The notes: generated by a model not told the origin, from the letters alone. Positions 25,667 to 34,261 are shown, numbered from the stretch's first letter. The stretch is DNA of 64,000 nucleotides from Streptomyces lichenis (GCF_023218175.1 NZ_JALPTH010000018.1:1-64000), one strand, 5' to 3'. Translations and numbers: made by a program.

Positions 25667-27295
25667 TTACTCGGCGGGGTCTACGCCGGCGCGGAGGAGG
25701 CCGTAGGTGTAGGCGTCCTCCAGGGCCTGCCAGGACGCGGCGATGACGTTCTCGCCGACGCCGACCGTGGACCACTCGCCCTCGCCGTCCGTGGTGGCGA
25801 TCAGCACGCGGGTGGTGGACTGGGTGCCGTGGCGGCCCTCCAGGATGCGGACCTTGTAGTCGACCAATTCGAGCTTGGCCAGCTGGGGGTAGATGCGTTC
25901 GAGGCCGGCGCGCATGGCCAGGTCCAGGGCGTTGACCGGGCCGTTTCCCTCGGCGGTGGCGACGATCCGCTCGCCCTTGGCCCAGAGCTTCACGGTGGCC
26001 TCGTTGGCGTGGGTGCCGTCGGGGCGGTCTTCGACGATGGCCCGCCAGGACTCGGTGCGGAAATAGCGGCGGGCGCGGCCCTCGGCCTCGGCGCGGAGCA
26101 GGAGCTCGAAGGAGGCGTCGGCGGCCTCGTAGGTGTAGCCGGCCAGCTCGCGTTCCTTGACCCGCTCGACCACCCGGCCGACCAGTTCGCGGTCGCCGTC
26201 CAGATCGATGCCGAGCTCCTTGCCCTTGAGCTCGATGGAGGCGCGACCGGCCATGTCGGAGACCAGCATCCGCATGGTGTTGCCGACCTGCTCGGGGTCG
26301 ATGTGCTGGTAGAGGTCCGGGTCCACCTTGATCGCGGAGGCGTGCAGCCCGGCCTTGTGGGCGAAGGCGGAGAGGCCGACGTAGGGCTGGTGGGTGGACG
26401 GGGAGAGGTTGACGACCTCGGCGATGGCGTGGGAGATCCGGGTCATCTCGGCCAGGGCCCCGTCGGGCAGGACGCGCTTGCCGTACTTCAGCTCCAGGGC
26501 GGCGACGACCGGGAAGAGGTTGGCGTTGCCGACCCGCTCGCCGTAGCCGTTGGCGGTGCACTGGACGTGGGTGGCGCCGGCGTCCACGGCGGCCAGGGTG
26601 TTGGCGACCGCGCAGCCGGTGTCGTCCTGGGCGTGGATGCCCAGCCGCGCCCCGGTGTCGGCGAGCACGGTGGCGACCACGGCCTGGATCTGGGCCGGGA
26701 GCATGCCGCCGTTGGTGTCGCAGAGGACGACGACCTCCGCCCCGGCCTCGGCGGCGGCGCGGACGACGGCCTTGGCGTATCCGGGGTTGGCCCGGTAGCC
26801 GTCGAAGAAGTGCTCGCAGTCCACGAAGACCCTGCGCCCCTGTTCGACCAGGTACGAGACGGTGTCGCGGACCATCGCGGTGTTCTCGTCCAGGGTGGTG
26901 CGCAGGGCCAGCTCGACATGCCGGTCATGGGACTTGGCGACCAGGGTGATGACCGGGGCGCCGGACGCGAGAAGGGCCCTGACCTGGGGGTCCTCGGCGG
27001 CGGTGGTGCCCGCGCGGCGGGTGGCGCCGAAGGCGACGAGCTGGGCGTTCCTGAACCGGATCTCCTGCTGGGCGCGGGCGAAGAACTCGGTGTCCCGGGG
27101 GTTGGCACCGGGCCAGCCGCCCTCCACGAAGCCGACGCCGAACTCGTCCAGATGGCGGGCGATGGTCAGCTTGTCGGCGACGGTGAGGTTGATGCCCTCG
27201 CGCTGAGCGCCGTCGCGCAGGGTGGTGTCGAAGATGTGGAAGTCGTCGTGGGGGCGGGGGGAGGAGGAAAGGGGGGTGCTGGGGTCTGGGGTCAT
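25667..27295 (-). CDS. cimA: Citramalate synthase / 2-isopropylmalate synthase family
   Basis: A 542-residue enzyme of the HMGL-like family that condenses acetyl-CoA with a 2-oxoacid (pyruvate for citramalate synthase) in the leucine/isoleucine branch. FHIFDTTLRDGAQREGINLTVADKLTIARHLDEFGVGFVEGGWPGANPRD is the catalytic N-terminus. GIHAQDDTGCAVANTLAAVDAGATHVQCTANGYGER holds the metal-binding His residues. The C-terminal LeuA-dimer regulatory domain starts near residue 420. Length and spacing fit the CimA type better than canonical LeuA, but substrate choice cannot be settled by eye. ATG 27295 is chosen; the frame runs upstream through a hairpin, so the longer form is unlikely. Confidence 0.85.
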   Translation of the reverse strand: MTPDPSTPLSSSPRPHDDFHIFDTTLRDGAQREGINLTVADKLTIARHLDEFGVGFVEGGWPGANPRDTEFFARAQQEIRFRNAQLVAFGATRRAGTTAAEDPQVRALLASGAPVITLVAKSHDRHVELALRTTLDENTAMVRDTVSYLVEQGRRVFVDCEHFFDGYRANPGYAKAVVRAAAEAGAEVVVLCDTNGGMLPAQIQAVVATVLADTGARLGIHAQDDTGCAVANTLAAVDAGATHVQCTANGYGERVGNANLFPVVAALELKYGKRVLPDGALAEMTRISHAIAEVVNLSPSTHQPYVGLSAFAHKAGLHASAIKVDPDLYQHIDPEQVGNTMRMLVSDMAGRASIELKGKELGIDLDGDRELVGRVVERVKERELAGYTYEAADASFELLLRAEAEGRARRYFRTESWRAIVEDRPDGTHANEATVKLWAKGERIVATAEGNGPVNALDLAMRAGLERIYPQLAKLELVDYKVRILEGRHGTQSTTRVLIATTDGEGEWSTVGVGENVIAASWQALEDAYTYGLLRAGVDPAE

Positions 27296-27460
27296 GGCGG
27301 TGTGGGCTCCAGGGGAAGTGGCTCCGGGGGTTCCGGGCCGGCGCGGGTGTCGGCTGGGTGACGGCTGGGGTGTCGTCGGTACGGCCACCGGCACCGGAAG
27401 GGCGGGCTCCACCTGCCCCCATTCTCGCGCGCTGACGTCCTCCGGCGGGGTTGGGGCCGG

Positions 27461-27495
27461 AAAACGAAAAGACCCCTCGCGGATGCGAGAGGTCT
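27461..27495 (-). terminator. Intrinsic terminator/attenuator upstream of cimA
   Basis: On the minus strand AGACCTCTCGC-ATCC-GCGAGGGGTCT forms an 11-pair stem (one G-U), followed by TTTTCGTTTT. It lies 166 bases before cimA and 152 bases after the TetR stop. It either ends the TetR transcript or acts as an attenuator in a cimA leader. The nearby candidate leader ORF (27547-27603) favours attenuation. Confidence 0.65.
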
Positions 27496-27546
27496 GCGCG
27501 CGGGTCTGGGACACGGTGTCCACTGCCGCGGGGGTTTCCGCGGGGT

Positions 27547-27603
27547 TCAGTGGTCACGGCGGACCGGCGCGCTGCTGCCCATAATCACGGCGGTAGCAAG
27601 CAC
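27547..27603 (-). CDS. Candidate leader peptide of cimA
   Basis: An 18-codon ORF with GTG start reading VLATAVIMGSSAPVRRDH, with Leu, Val, Ile and Val codons early. It ends 51 bases before the hairpin at 27461-27495. CAAACT ends 6 bases before the GTG, so a leaderless start is conceivable. An inner ATG (27582) would give MGSSAPVRRDH. Evidence is positional only. Confidence 0.3.
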   Translation of the reverse strand: MLATAVIMGSSAPVRRDH

Positions 27604-27646
27604 GCGGGTAGTTTGCCACAGGGCGGGTGGGGGGTGGACATCGGTC

Positions 27647-28279
27647 TCAGGATGCGGGCAGACCGGGGAGAGGGGTGGGGAGGAGGGTGTCGTCGATGAA
27701 CTCGTGTACGTGGGTGAGGACGGTCTCCCGTCCGGCGCCGGGGATGCCGACGGCGACGTGCACACTAAAGCCGTCCAGCAGGGCGCGCAGCCGGGCGGCG
27801 ATGCGGTCGGGGTCGACCCGGCGCAGTTCGCCGCGCGATATGCCCTCGGCGAGCAGGGCGACCAGGTCGCGGTGCCAGGCCCGCTCGATGGCCGCCTGCC
27901 GGGCGCGGGCGTCCGCGTCGGCGTACTGGGAGCGGTTCCAGACCTCCAGCCAGAGCGTCCAGTGCGGGTCGCGCGGGCCCTCGGGCACGTACAGGTCCAC
28001 GTACGCCAGCAGCCGTTCCCGTACCGGCAGCGTCCCCCGGGACAGCAGGGCGCTGCGTTCGGCGCCGAGCCGGCCCTCGCTCCACTCCAGGGTCTGGAGC
28101 AGCAGCTCGTCCTTGGTGCGGAAGTAGTAGAGGAGGTGGCCGCTGCTCATGCCGACCTCGCGGCCGAGACCCGCCATGGTGAGCCCGTCGAGGCCGTGCT
28201 CGGCGATCATCGCCATGGCGGCGGCGAGGAGCGCCTCACGGGGCGGGGCGCTGTTGCGCCGCCGGGCGGCGGGGGTCAT
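27647..28279 (-). CDS. TetR family regulator (BetI/RutR-like)
   Basis: A 210-residue regulator. Helix-turn-helix: REALLAAAMAMIAEHGLDGLTMAGLGREVGMSSGHLLYYFRTKDELLLQTLEW (about residues 13-65). The ligand domain has WTLWLEVWNRSQYADADARARQAAIERAWHRDLVALLAEGI, typical of BetI/TetR_C_6 proteins that sense amines or nucleobase products. ATG 28279 follows AAGGAC. It lies directly downstream of the agmatine deiminase/urease-like operon on the same strand and may control it. Confidence 0.83.
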   Translation of the reverse strand: MTPAARRRNSAPPREALLAAAMAMIAEHGLDGLTMAGLGREVGMSSGHLLYYFRTKDELLLQTLEWSEGRLGAERSALLSRGTLPVRERLLAYVDLYVPEGPRDPHWTLWLEVWNRSQYADADARARQAAIERAWHRDLVALLAEGISRGELRRVDPDRIAARLRALLDGFSVHVAVGIPGAGRETVLTHVHEFIDDTLLPTPLPGLPAS

Positions 28280-28387
28280 ACGGCGGCCGTCCTTCGGAGG
28301 GAGACGGGGGAAGCGGGAGATACGGGGGCGGGGGTGGTCATTCGTACGTTGTACCCGATGTGCGGGGGCGGCCTGAGGCTGGGCGGG

Positions 28388-28410
28388 CCGCCCCCGGAGA
28401 CAGGGGCGGT
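28388..28410 (-). terminator. Hairpin at the end of the agmatine deiminase gene
   Basis: CCGCCCC and GGGGCGG arms around a 7-base loop begin right at the stop codon of the agmatine deiminase gene. There is no U run, as is common for Streptomyces terminators. Confidence 0.4.
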
Positions 28411-29420
28411 CAGACGGCCGGCTGCTGCTGGGTGATGCAGTGGATGCCGCCTCCACCGGCGAAGATGGCGCGGGCGTCGACCAGGACGACCTCGCGGTCC
28501 GGGAAGAGCCGGCGGAAGGTCGCGGCGGCCTCCTCGTCGCGCGGGTCGTCGAAGGCGCAGAGGATCACGGCGCCGTCGCAGAGGTAGTGGTTGATGTAGG
28601 AGTAGTCGACCCACTCGCCGTCCTCCTCCAGGACGGTGGGGGCGGGGATCTCGACGACCTCCAGCGGGCGGCCCTTGGCGTCGGTCTGGCGGCGCAGCAG
28701 TTCGACGTTGGACCGGCACAGCTCGTGGTCGGGGTGGCGCGGGTCGGGCTGGGTGTGGACGACGACGGTGCCGGGGCGGGCGAAGGCGGCGACGATGTCG
28801 ACATGGCCGCGGGTGCCGTACACCCCGTAGTCGCCGGTCAGGCCGCGCGGCAGCCAGATCGCCTTGGTGGTGCCGAGCTTGGCGTGGATCTCCGCCTCGA
28901 CCTGCTCGCGGGTCCACCGGGGGTTGCGCTCGGGGCCGAGCTGGACGGTGTCGGTGAGCAGTACGGTGCCCTCGCCGTCCACATGGATGGCGCCGCCCTC
29001 GTTGACCAGGTCGCTGGCGTGTACGGGGACCCCGGCGAGGTCCGCGACCTGGCGGGCGATCTTGGAGTCGTGCTCCCAGCGGGCCCAGTCGGCGGCGCCC
29101 CAGCCGTTGAAGACCCAGTCCACGGCGGCGAGCCGGTTGCCGTCGGTGACGAAGGTGGGGCCGATGTCCCGCATCCAGGCGTCGTCCAGGTCGCGTTCGA
29201 CCAGGTCGACGTCCGGGCCGAGCAGGGCGCGGGCCTCGTCGGCCTGTCCGGGGCCGTGCACCACGGTGACCGGCTCGAAGCGGCGTACGGCGCGGGCGAC
29301 GGCCGCCCAGGCCTCGCGGGCCTCACGCAGTTCGGCCTCGCTGGTGAACGTCGGGTTGGGGCCGGGCCAGGCCATCCAGGTGCGCTCGTGCGGGGCCCAT
29401 TCGGCGGGCATGCGGAACAT
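28410..29420 (-). CDS. aguA: Agmatine deiminase
   Basis: A 336-residue hydrolase of the guanidino-modifying superfamily that converts agmatine to N-carbamoylputrescine and ammonia. Start MFRMPAEWAPHERTWMAWPG is diagnostic. Key residues: DDAWMRDIGPTF, NGWG, LVNEGGAIHVDGEGTVLLT, TRGHVDIVAAF with the catalytic His. AGGGGIHCITQQQP holds the nucleophilic Cys near the C-terminus. ATG 29420 follows AAAGGA. It is 35 bases downstream of ureC in what looks like one operon, which ties the urease-like proteins to polyamine or guanidine nitrogen. Confidence 0.92.
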   Translation of the reverse strand: MFRMPAEWAPHERTWMAWPGPNPTFTSEAELREAREAWAAVARAVRRFEPVTVVHGPGQADEARALLGPDVDLVERDLDDAWMRDIGPTFVTDGNRLAAVDWVFNGWGAADWARWEHDSKIARQVADLAGVPVHASDLVNEGGAIHVDGEGTVLLTDTVQLGPERNPRWTREQVEAEIHAKLGTTKAIWLPRGLTGDYGVYGTRGHVDIVAAFARPGTVVVHTQPDPRHPDHELCRSNVELLRRQTDAKGRPLEVVEIPAPTVLEEDGEWVDYSYINHYLCDGAVILCAFDDPRDEEAAATFRRLFPDREVVLVDARAIFAGGGGIHCITQQQPAV

Positions 29421-29455
29421 CGGGGGATTCCTTTGCGGCGGGGAGAAGCGGGGGG

Positions 29456-31138
29456 TCAGAGGAAGTAGAGGCGGTTGAGGGTGACGGACTCGGCCGGCTC
29501 GGAGCTGAGCGGGTCGCCGTCCAGGGTGACCAGGCCGCTGCGGGAGTCCACCTGGACGTCGCCGACCCGGGAGTTGAGCAGCAGGTCGCCGGGGCCGATG
29601 CCGCGGGTGCCGCGTACCGCGACCCGGCGGCGGCGGGTGGGCATCAGGTCGTTGCCGGCCTGGGCGGCGGCGCCGGAGACGAAGGCCACCGAGATGTCGG
29701 CGGCGGTCGCGCCGAACGCGCCGAACTGCGGGCCGAGGACCAGCGGTTCGCAGGTGTCGGTGGCCGCGTTGGGGTCGCCCACGACCCCGTACGCCGGGAA
29801 GCCGGACTTGAGGACGAGCTGCGGCTTGGCGCCGAAGAACTCGGGCCGCCACAGCACGATGTCGGCGAGCTTGCCGACCTCGACGGAGCCGATCTCGTGG
29901 GCGAGGCCGTGGGCGATCGCCGGGTTGATGGTCAGCTTGGCCATGTACCGCAGCACGCGGGCGTTGTCGTCGCCGTCCCCGTCGCCCTCCAGCGGGCCGA
30001 GCTCGGCCTTCATCTTCCCGGCCATGGCGAAGGTCCGGCGCACGGTCTCGCCGGCCCGTCCCATGCCCTGGGCGTCCGAGGAGGTGATGCCGATGGCGCC
30101 GAGGTCGTGCAGCACGTCCTCCGCGCCCATGGTCCCGGCCCGGATGCGGTCGCGGGCCATGGCGGCGTCGCCGGGCAGGTCGGTCTTCAGGTCGTGGACG
30201 GAGACGATCATCCCGTAGTGCTCGGCGACCGCGTCCCGCCCGAAGGGCAGGGTGGGGTTGGTGGAGGAGCCGATGACATTGGGGACGCCCGCCATCTTCA
30301 GGACGTTGGGTACGTGCCCGCCGCCGCAGCCCTCGATGTGGAAGGCGTGGATGGTGCGGCCCTCCAGCACCTTCAGGGTGTCCTCGACGGACAGGCACTC
30401 GTTCAGCCCGTCGCTGTGCAGGGCGACCTGGACGTCGTACTCCTCGGCGACCCGCAGCGCGGTGTCCAGGGCGCGGGTGTGGGCGCCCATGTCCTCGTGC
30501 ACCTTGAAGCCGGAGGCGCCGCCCTCGGCCAGCGCCTCGATCAGCGGGGCGTCGTGCGAGGAGGAGCCGCGGCCCAGGAAGCCGATGTTGACCGGCCAGG
30601 CGTCGAAGGCGTTGAACGCGTGGCGCAGCGCCCATGGCGAGTTGACGCCAACCCCCCAGACAGGACCGAACTCCTGGCCGATGATGGTGGTGACGCCGGA
30701 GGCGAGGGAGGCTTCCATGATGCGCGGCGACAGCAGATGGACATGGGTGTCCACGGCGCCGGCGGTGGCGATCAGGCCCTCGCCGGAGACGATGGAGGTG
30801 CCGGTGCCGGTGACGACGTCCACCCCGTCGAGGGTGTCCGGGTTGCCGGCCCGGCCGATGGCGTGGATACGGCCCTCGCGGATGCCGATGGACACCTTGC
30901 GGATGCCCTGGACGGCGTCGATGAGCAGCACGTTGCTGATGACCACGTCGCAGGTGTCGCGGACGGCGGCGGCCTTGAGGTGCAGTCCGTCGCGGGCGGT
31001 CTTGCCGAAGCCGGCGAGGAACTCCTCCCCCGGCTTCTGCGCGTCGGACTCCACGCGCACGGTCAGCCCGGAGTCACCGAGCCTGACCCGGTCGCCGGTG
31101 CGCGGGCCGTGGACGGAGGCGTACTCGTAGGGGTCCAT
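29456..31138 (-). CDS. ureC: Urease alpha subunit paralogue with altered catalytic flap
   Basis: A 560-residue amidohydrolase of the urease alpha family. Metal ligands are all visible: His132 and His134 (VDTHVH), Lys212 to be carbamylated and His214 (GFKVHED), His241 (ALHSDGLNE), His275 (GCGGGHVPN) and Asp355 (SSDAQGMG). The mobile flap, VCHHL in true ureases, reads VSVHDL here (312-317), so the Cys and the catalytic His are replaced. A GDGDGDD insertion lies near residue 385. The ATG overlaps the ureAB stop by one base. No ureE, F, G or D gene is near. It may be an inactive or different hydrolase. Confidence 0.85.
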   Translation of the reverse strand: MDPYEYASVHGPRTGDRVRLGDSGLTVRVESDAQKPGEEFLAGFGKTARDGLHLKAAAVRDTCDVVISNVLLIDAVQGIRKVSIGIREGRIHAIGRAGNPDTLDGVDVVTGTGTSIVSGEGLIATAGAVDTHVHLLSPRIMEASLASGVTTIIGQEFGPVWGVGVNSPWALRHAFNAFDAWPVNIGFLGRGSSSHDAPLIEALAEGGASGFKVHEDMGAHTRALDTALRVAEEYDVQVALHSDGLNECLSVEDTLKVLEGRTIHAFHIEGCGGGHVPNVLKMAGVPNVIGSSTNPTLPFGRDAVAEHYGMIVSVHDLKTDLPGDAAMARDRIRAGTMGAEDVLHDLGAIGITSSDAQGMGRAGETVRRTFAMAGKMKAELGPLEGDGDGDDNARVLRYMAKLTINPAIAHGLAHEIGSVEVGKLADIVLWRPEFFGAKPQLVLKSGFPAYGVVGDPNAATDTCEPLVLGPQFGAFGATAADISVAFVSGAAAQAGNDLMPTRRRRVAVRGTRGIGPGDLLLNSRVGDVQVDSRSGLVTLDGDPLSSEPAESVTLNRLYFL

Positions 31139-31869
31139 CAGTCCTTCTCCTCCGCTCCGGGGGCGTTGTCGTCTGCGTCGTGGGGGGTGGCGCCCAGGTA
31201 GCCGCAGGCGGCGGCCCGGCGCAGGGCCTCCGCCTTGGCGCCGGGGGCGTCCAGCGGGCCGTCGACCAGGCCGGCGAAGCCGATGGCGATCCGCTCGCCG
31301 CCGAGGGGGACGAGCCCCACCTCGGCCCGGCCGCCGGGGTCGAAGCGGAAGGAGGAGCCGGCGGGCACGGCGAGCCGCATGCCGTAGGCGGCGGCGCGGT
31401 CGAAGTCGAGGCGGGGGTTGGCCTCGAAGAAGTGGAAGTGCGAGGTGACGCTGACCGGGACGGCGGCGGTGTTCCGTACGGCGAGGGTGAGCGCGGGGGG
31501 CCGCTCCTCGTAGCCGGGGCCGGGGAGCAGGGCGCCGGGCGCGTCGGAGCCGCTGGGGTCGCCGGCGGCGCCGATGGGGTCGCTGACGACCGCGAGCCGG
31601 GAGCCGTCGTCGAAGACGGCCTCCACATGCACCTCGGTGACGATGTCGGCGACCCCCGGCAGGACGTCGTCGGGGCCGAGCACCGAGCGGGCCGCCTCGA
31701 TCGCATCGGCCAGCCGGCGGCCGTCCCGGGCCGCCTCGCAGACGGTGTCCGCGATCAGGGCGGTCGCCTCGGGGACGTTCAGCCGCAGGCCGCGCGCCCG
31801 GCGGGCCCGGGCCAGCTCGGCCGCGCCGAAGATCAGCAGCCGGTCGCGCTCCGTGGGGGTCAGTCGCAC
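31138..31869 (-). CDS. ureAB: Fused urease gamma-beta subunit
   Basis: A 243-residue fusion. Residues 1-100 (MRLTPTERDRLLIFGAAELARARRARGLRLNVPEATALIADTVCEAARDG) are the gamma subunit. Residues 120-243 are the beta subunit (VRNTAAVPVSVTSHFHFFEANPRLDFDRAAAYGMRLAVPAGSSFRFDPG). Such fusions occur in several actinomycetes and help the subunits assemble one-to-one. The start is GTG 31869 with a weak ribosome site. First gene of ureAB-ureC-aguA. A palindrome at 31903-31919 lies 34 bases upstream. Confidence 0.88.
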   Translation of the reverse strand: MRLTPTERDRLLIFGAAELARARRARGLRLNVPEATALIADTVCEAARDGRRLADAIEAARSVLGPDDVLPGVADIVTEVHVEAVFDDGSRLAVVSDPIGAAGDPSGSDAPGALLPGPGYEERPPALTLAVRNTAAVPVSVTSHFHFFEANPRLDFDRAAAYGMRLAVPAGSSFRFDPGGRAEVGLVPLGGERIAIGFAGLVDGPLDAPGAKAEALRRAAACGYLGATPHDADDNAPGAEEKD

Positions 31870-31902
31870 GTCACCACACCTACCTGTTCCACGCCGTGCT
31901 GT

Positions 31903-31919
31903 TTGAGCACCACTCTAAC
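31903..31919. promoter_or_regulatory. Palindromic element copy 1 (urease side)
   Basis: TTGAGCACCACTCTAAC, with GAG/CTC arms, lies 34 bases before the ureAB start. It matches 14 of 17 positions with the element at 32028-32044, which stands in front of the divergent permease. Confidence 0.55.
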
Positions 31920-31970
31920 CATAGGGCGAGGACGGTCAAGCTGCGGGCAGCGCTCGCGCCGGGCGGAGGA

Positions 31971-32003
31971 AAACCATCGAGAGGAAGAGCGGGAAACCAT
32001 TGA
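31971..32003. repeat. AAACCATYGA direct repeat
   Basis: AAACCATCGA (31971-31980) and AAACCATTGA (31994-32003), 23 bp apart, lie midway in the ureAB/permease intergenic region. They could be additional regulator half-sites. They do not fit the GlnR box spacing of 22. Confidence 0.3.
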
Positions 32004-32027
32004 CGAGGCCGTGGCCGGTGGCCGACA

Positions 32028-32044
32028 TTGAGCGTCGCTCTAAC
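32028..32044. promoter_or_regulatory. Palindromic element copy 2 (permease side)
   Basis: TTGAGCGTCGCTCTAAC has perfect GAGC-GTC-GCTC arms inside TT...AA and stands 49 bases before the permease ATG. Paired with copy 1 at 31903-31919, it suggests one repressor acting on both divergent units. Confidence 0.55.
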
Positions 32045-32093
32045 ACAGCGAAGTCGCCTCAGCGGAGAACGAGACCCGGCAGGGAGGACGCCC

Positions 32094-33530
32094 ATGTCCC
32101 CAGTCCTTGAACAGCGCGGCACCGACACCATCCCCGAGGCGGAACGGACCAGTGGGCCGCGCGATCTGATCGCCATCCTGCTGGGCTCCAACCTCTGCCT
32201 GGGGGTGATCGTCTTCGGCTGGCTGCCGGTCTCCTTCGGGCTCGGCCTGTGGCCCGCGGTGACCTCGGTGGTGGCCGGGACGGTGGTCGGGGTGGCGGTG
32301 ACCGCACCGCTCGCGCTGGTCTCCCTGCGCACCGCCACCAACCTCTCCACCTCCAGCGGCGCGTTCTTCGGGGTGCGCGGCCGGCTGGTCGGCTCGGTGG
32401 TCGGGCTGCTGCTGTCCCTCGGCTACACCGCGCTGACCCTGTGGATCGGCGGCGATGTGATGGTGGGGACTCTCGCCCGGCTGGTCGGGCTGCCGGACGG
32501 CGGGGCGGCACACGGGGTGGTGTACGCGCTGCTCGCGGGGTGTACGGCGGTCGCCGCGGTGTACGGCTACCGGCTGCTGCTGCGGCTGAGCCGGGTGCTG
32601 GCCATCGGGATGACCCTGCTGCTCGCGGTGGGCCTGGCGGCCTACGCGGGCGACTTCACCGCGGCGCCGCCGCCGGACACCCCGTATCTGCTGGGCTCCT
32701 TCTGGCCGACCTGGACGCTGTCGGCGGTGGCGGCCGGGCTGAGCGGGCCGATCGCGTTCATCACCCTGCTCGGCGACTACACCCGCTATGTCTCACCCCT
32801 GCGGCACTCCCCGCGCACGGTGTGGCGGGCGACCTGCCTGGGGCTGCTGCTCGGGCTGCTGGTGCCGCAGCTGTTCGGTACGTTCACCGCGCTGGCCGCC
32901 CGGGCGGGCACCGACTACGCGGGGCCGCTGGTCGCCGCCTCCCCCACCTGGTACCTGGTGCCGCTGCTGCTGGCGGCGACCGCGGGCTCGGTGGGCAACG
33001 CGGGGCTGATGCTCTACTCGATGGGTCTCGACCTGGACGCGATCGTGCCCCGGGCCAGCCGTACCGGGGCCACCCTGGCCGTCGCGGTGGTCGCCACCGC
33101 CTTCGTCTTCGCCGGGCACTTCTCCTGGGACGCGCAGTCCGCGATGACCTCGTTCGTGCTGCTGCTCACCGCGCTGGGCGCGCCGTGGGCGGTGATCACC
33201 CTGATGGGGCACATCCGCTGCCGGGGCGTCTACGACCCGGAGGCGCTCCAGGTCTACAACCGGCGGGCCCGGGGCGGGCGCTACTGGTTCCGCGCGGGCT
33301 GGCACCCCCGGGCCACGGCGGCCTGGCTGGTGGGCGCGGCAGTGGGCCTGCTGGCCGTGGGCACTCCGCTGTACGAGGGGCCGCTGCTGGCCCTGACCGG
33401 CGGGGTGGACTGCAGTTTCGTGCTGTCGGGGCTGGTGGGCGGAGTGGTGTACGCGGTGCTGGCCCCGGGTGGGAGGGTTCCGGCGGGGCGGGCCTCCGAC
33501 CCGGGCGCTGCTCAGCGCGGCACGCGGTAG
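32094..33530 (+). CDS. NCS1 family nucleobase/cation permease
   Basis: A 478-residue inner-membrane transporter with about 12 hydrophobic segments, of the purine-cytosine permease (NCS1) family: proton or sodium symport of cytosine, purines, allantoin or similar. Family signs: LIAILLGSNLCLGVIVFGWLPVSFGLGLWPAV at the first helix, TNLSTSSGAFFGVRGRLVGS, and AFITLLGDYTRYVSP. Start ATG 32094 has AGGGAGG upstream; an in-frame ATG at 32028 lies within the palindrome. Its divergence from the urease-like operon and the shared palindromes suggest uptake of a nitrogen compound used by those enzymes. Confidence 0.85.
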   Translation: MSPVLEQRGTDTIPEAERTSGPRDLIAILLGSNLCLGVIVFGWLPVSFGLGLWPAVTSVVAGTVVGVAVTAPLALVSLRTATNLSTSSGAFFGVRGRLVGSVVGLLLSLGYTALTLWIGGDVMVGTLARLVGLPDGGAAHGVVYALLAGCTAVAAVYGYRLLLRLSRVLAIGMTLLLAVGLAAYAGDFTAAPPPDTPYLLGSFWPTWTLSAVAAGLSGPIAFITLLGDYTRYVSPLRHSPRTVWRATCLGLLLGLLVPQLFGTFTALAARAGTDYAGPLVAASPTWYLVPLLLAATAGSVGNAGLMLYSMGLDLDAIVPRASRTGATLAVAVVATAFVFAGHFSWDAQSAMTSFVLLLTALGAPWAVITLMGHIRCRGVYDPEALQVYNRRARGGRYWFRAGWHPRATAAWLVGAAVGLLAVGTPLYEGPLLALTGGVDCSFVLSGLVGGVVYAVLAPGGRVPAGRASDPGAAQRGTR

Positions 33531-34132
33531 GTCAGATGGGTCACCGAGTCCTCCGCTCGCGACTCCACCTGTTCGAGGTCGAGGGAGGGCACTCCGTCGA
33601 AGAGCCGGGTGCCGGCGCCGAGGGTGAACGGCACGATGTGCAGCCGCAGCTCGTCGACCAGGCCGGCGGCGAGGTACTGGTTGATGGTGGTCGCGCCCCC
33701 GTGGATGGAGACGTTCCGCTCTCCGGCCGCCTCGCGGGCCTGCCGCAGGGCGGAGTCGATGCCGTCGGTGACGAAGTGGAAGGTGGTGCCGCCCTCCATG
33801 GGCTGCGGCTCGCGCGGGTGGTGGGTGAGGACGAAGACCGGCGCGTGGTACGGCGGGTTCTCGCCCCACCAGCCCTTCCACGGCCGGTCCCACGCGCCGC
33901 GTACCGGCCCGAACATGTTGCGCCCCATGACGAAGGCGCCGACCTCCGTCAGCCGGTCGAGTTGCCGCTGCCGCTGCTCCGGGGTCTCGAACATCCAGGA
34001 GTGCAGCCGGTCGCCCCAGCCGTCACCCCCGTCGTCACCGAACGGGCGCTGCTCACTCTGGTGGAGCCCGGCGGCGTATCCGTCGACGGAGACGGAGAGG
34101 TCGCAGGTCACCCGGGCCGGATGCGTGGTCAT
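33512..34132 (-). CDS. Dihydrofolate reductase-like (RibD C-terminal) protein
   Basis: A 206-residue oxidoreductase-fold protein (RibD_C/DHFR-like): VTCDLSVSVDGYAAG at the start, VGAFVMGRNMFGPVRG, APVFVLTHHPREPQPM, and the NADPH-site-like NVSIHGGATTINQYLAAGLVDELRLHIVPFTLGAGTRLF. Typical members reduce flavin precursors or unknown substrates. AGGAGGACG precedes ATG 34132. The 3' end overlaps the permease 3' end by 19 bases, tail to tail. Confidence 0.83.
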   Translation of the reverse strand: MTTHPARVTCDLSVSVDGYAAGLHQSEQRPFGDDGGDGWGDRLHSWMFETPEQRQRQLDRLTEVGAFVMGRNMFGPVRGAWDRPWKGWWGENPPYHAPVFVLTHHPREPQPMEGGTTFHFVTDGIDSALRQAREAAGERNVSIHGGATTINQYLAAGLVDELRLHIVPFTLGAGTRLFDGVPSLDLEQVESRAEDSVTHLTYRVPR

Positions 34133-34261
34133 CGCGTCGTCCTCCTGGTGGCGACTCGTCGTCGCCCTCGCGGTGGGTCGTCCGATGAATAGACCGCCGC
34201 GGGCCCGCGAACTCATCGCGCGGGCCCGGAGGACGGCAGGCGCCGGGTCGGGAGGACGGCG

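Noticed and set aside
31961..32007. A GlnR box before the urease-like operon
   Set aside because: The GAAAC-like units are 23 bases apart instead of 22 and the intervening GTnAC units are missing.
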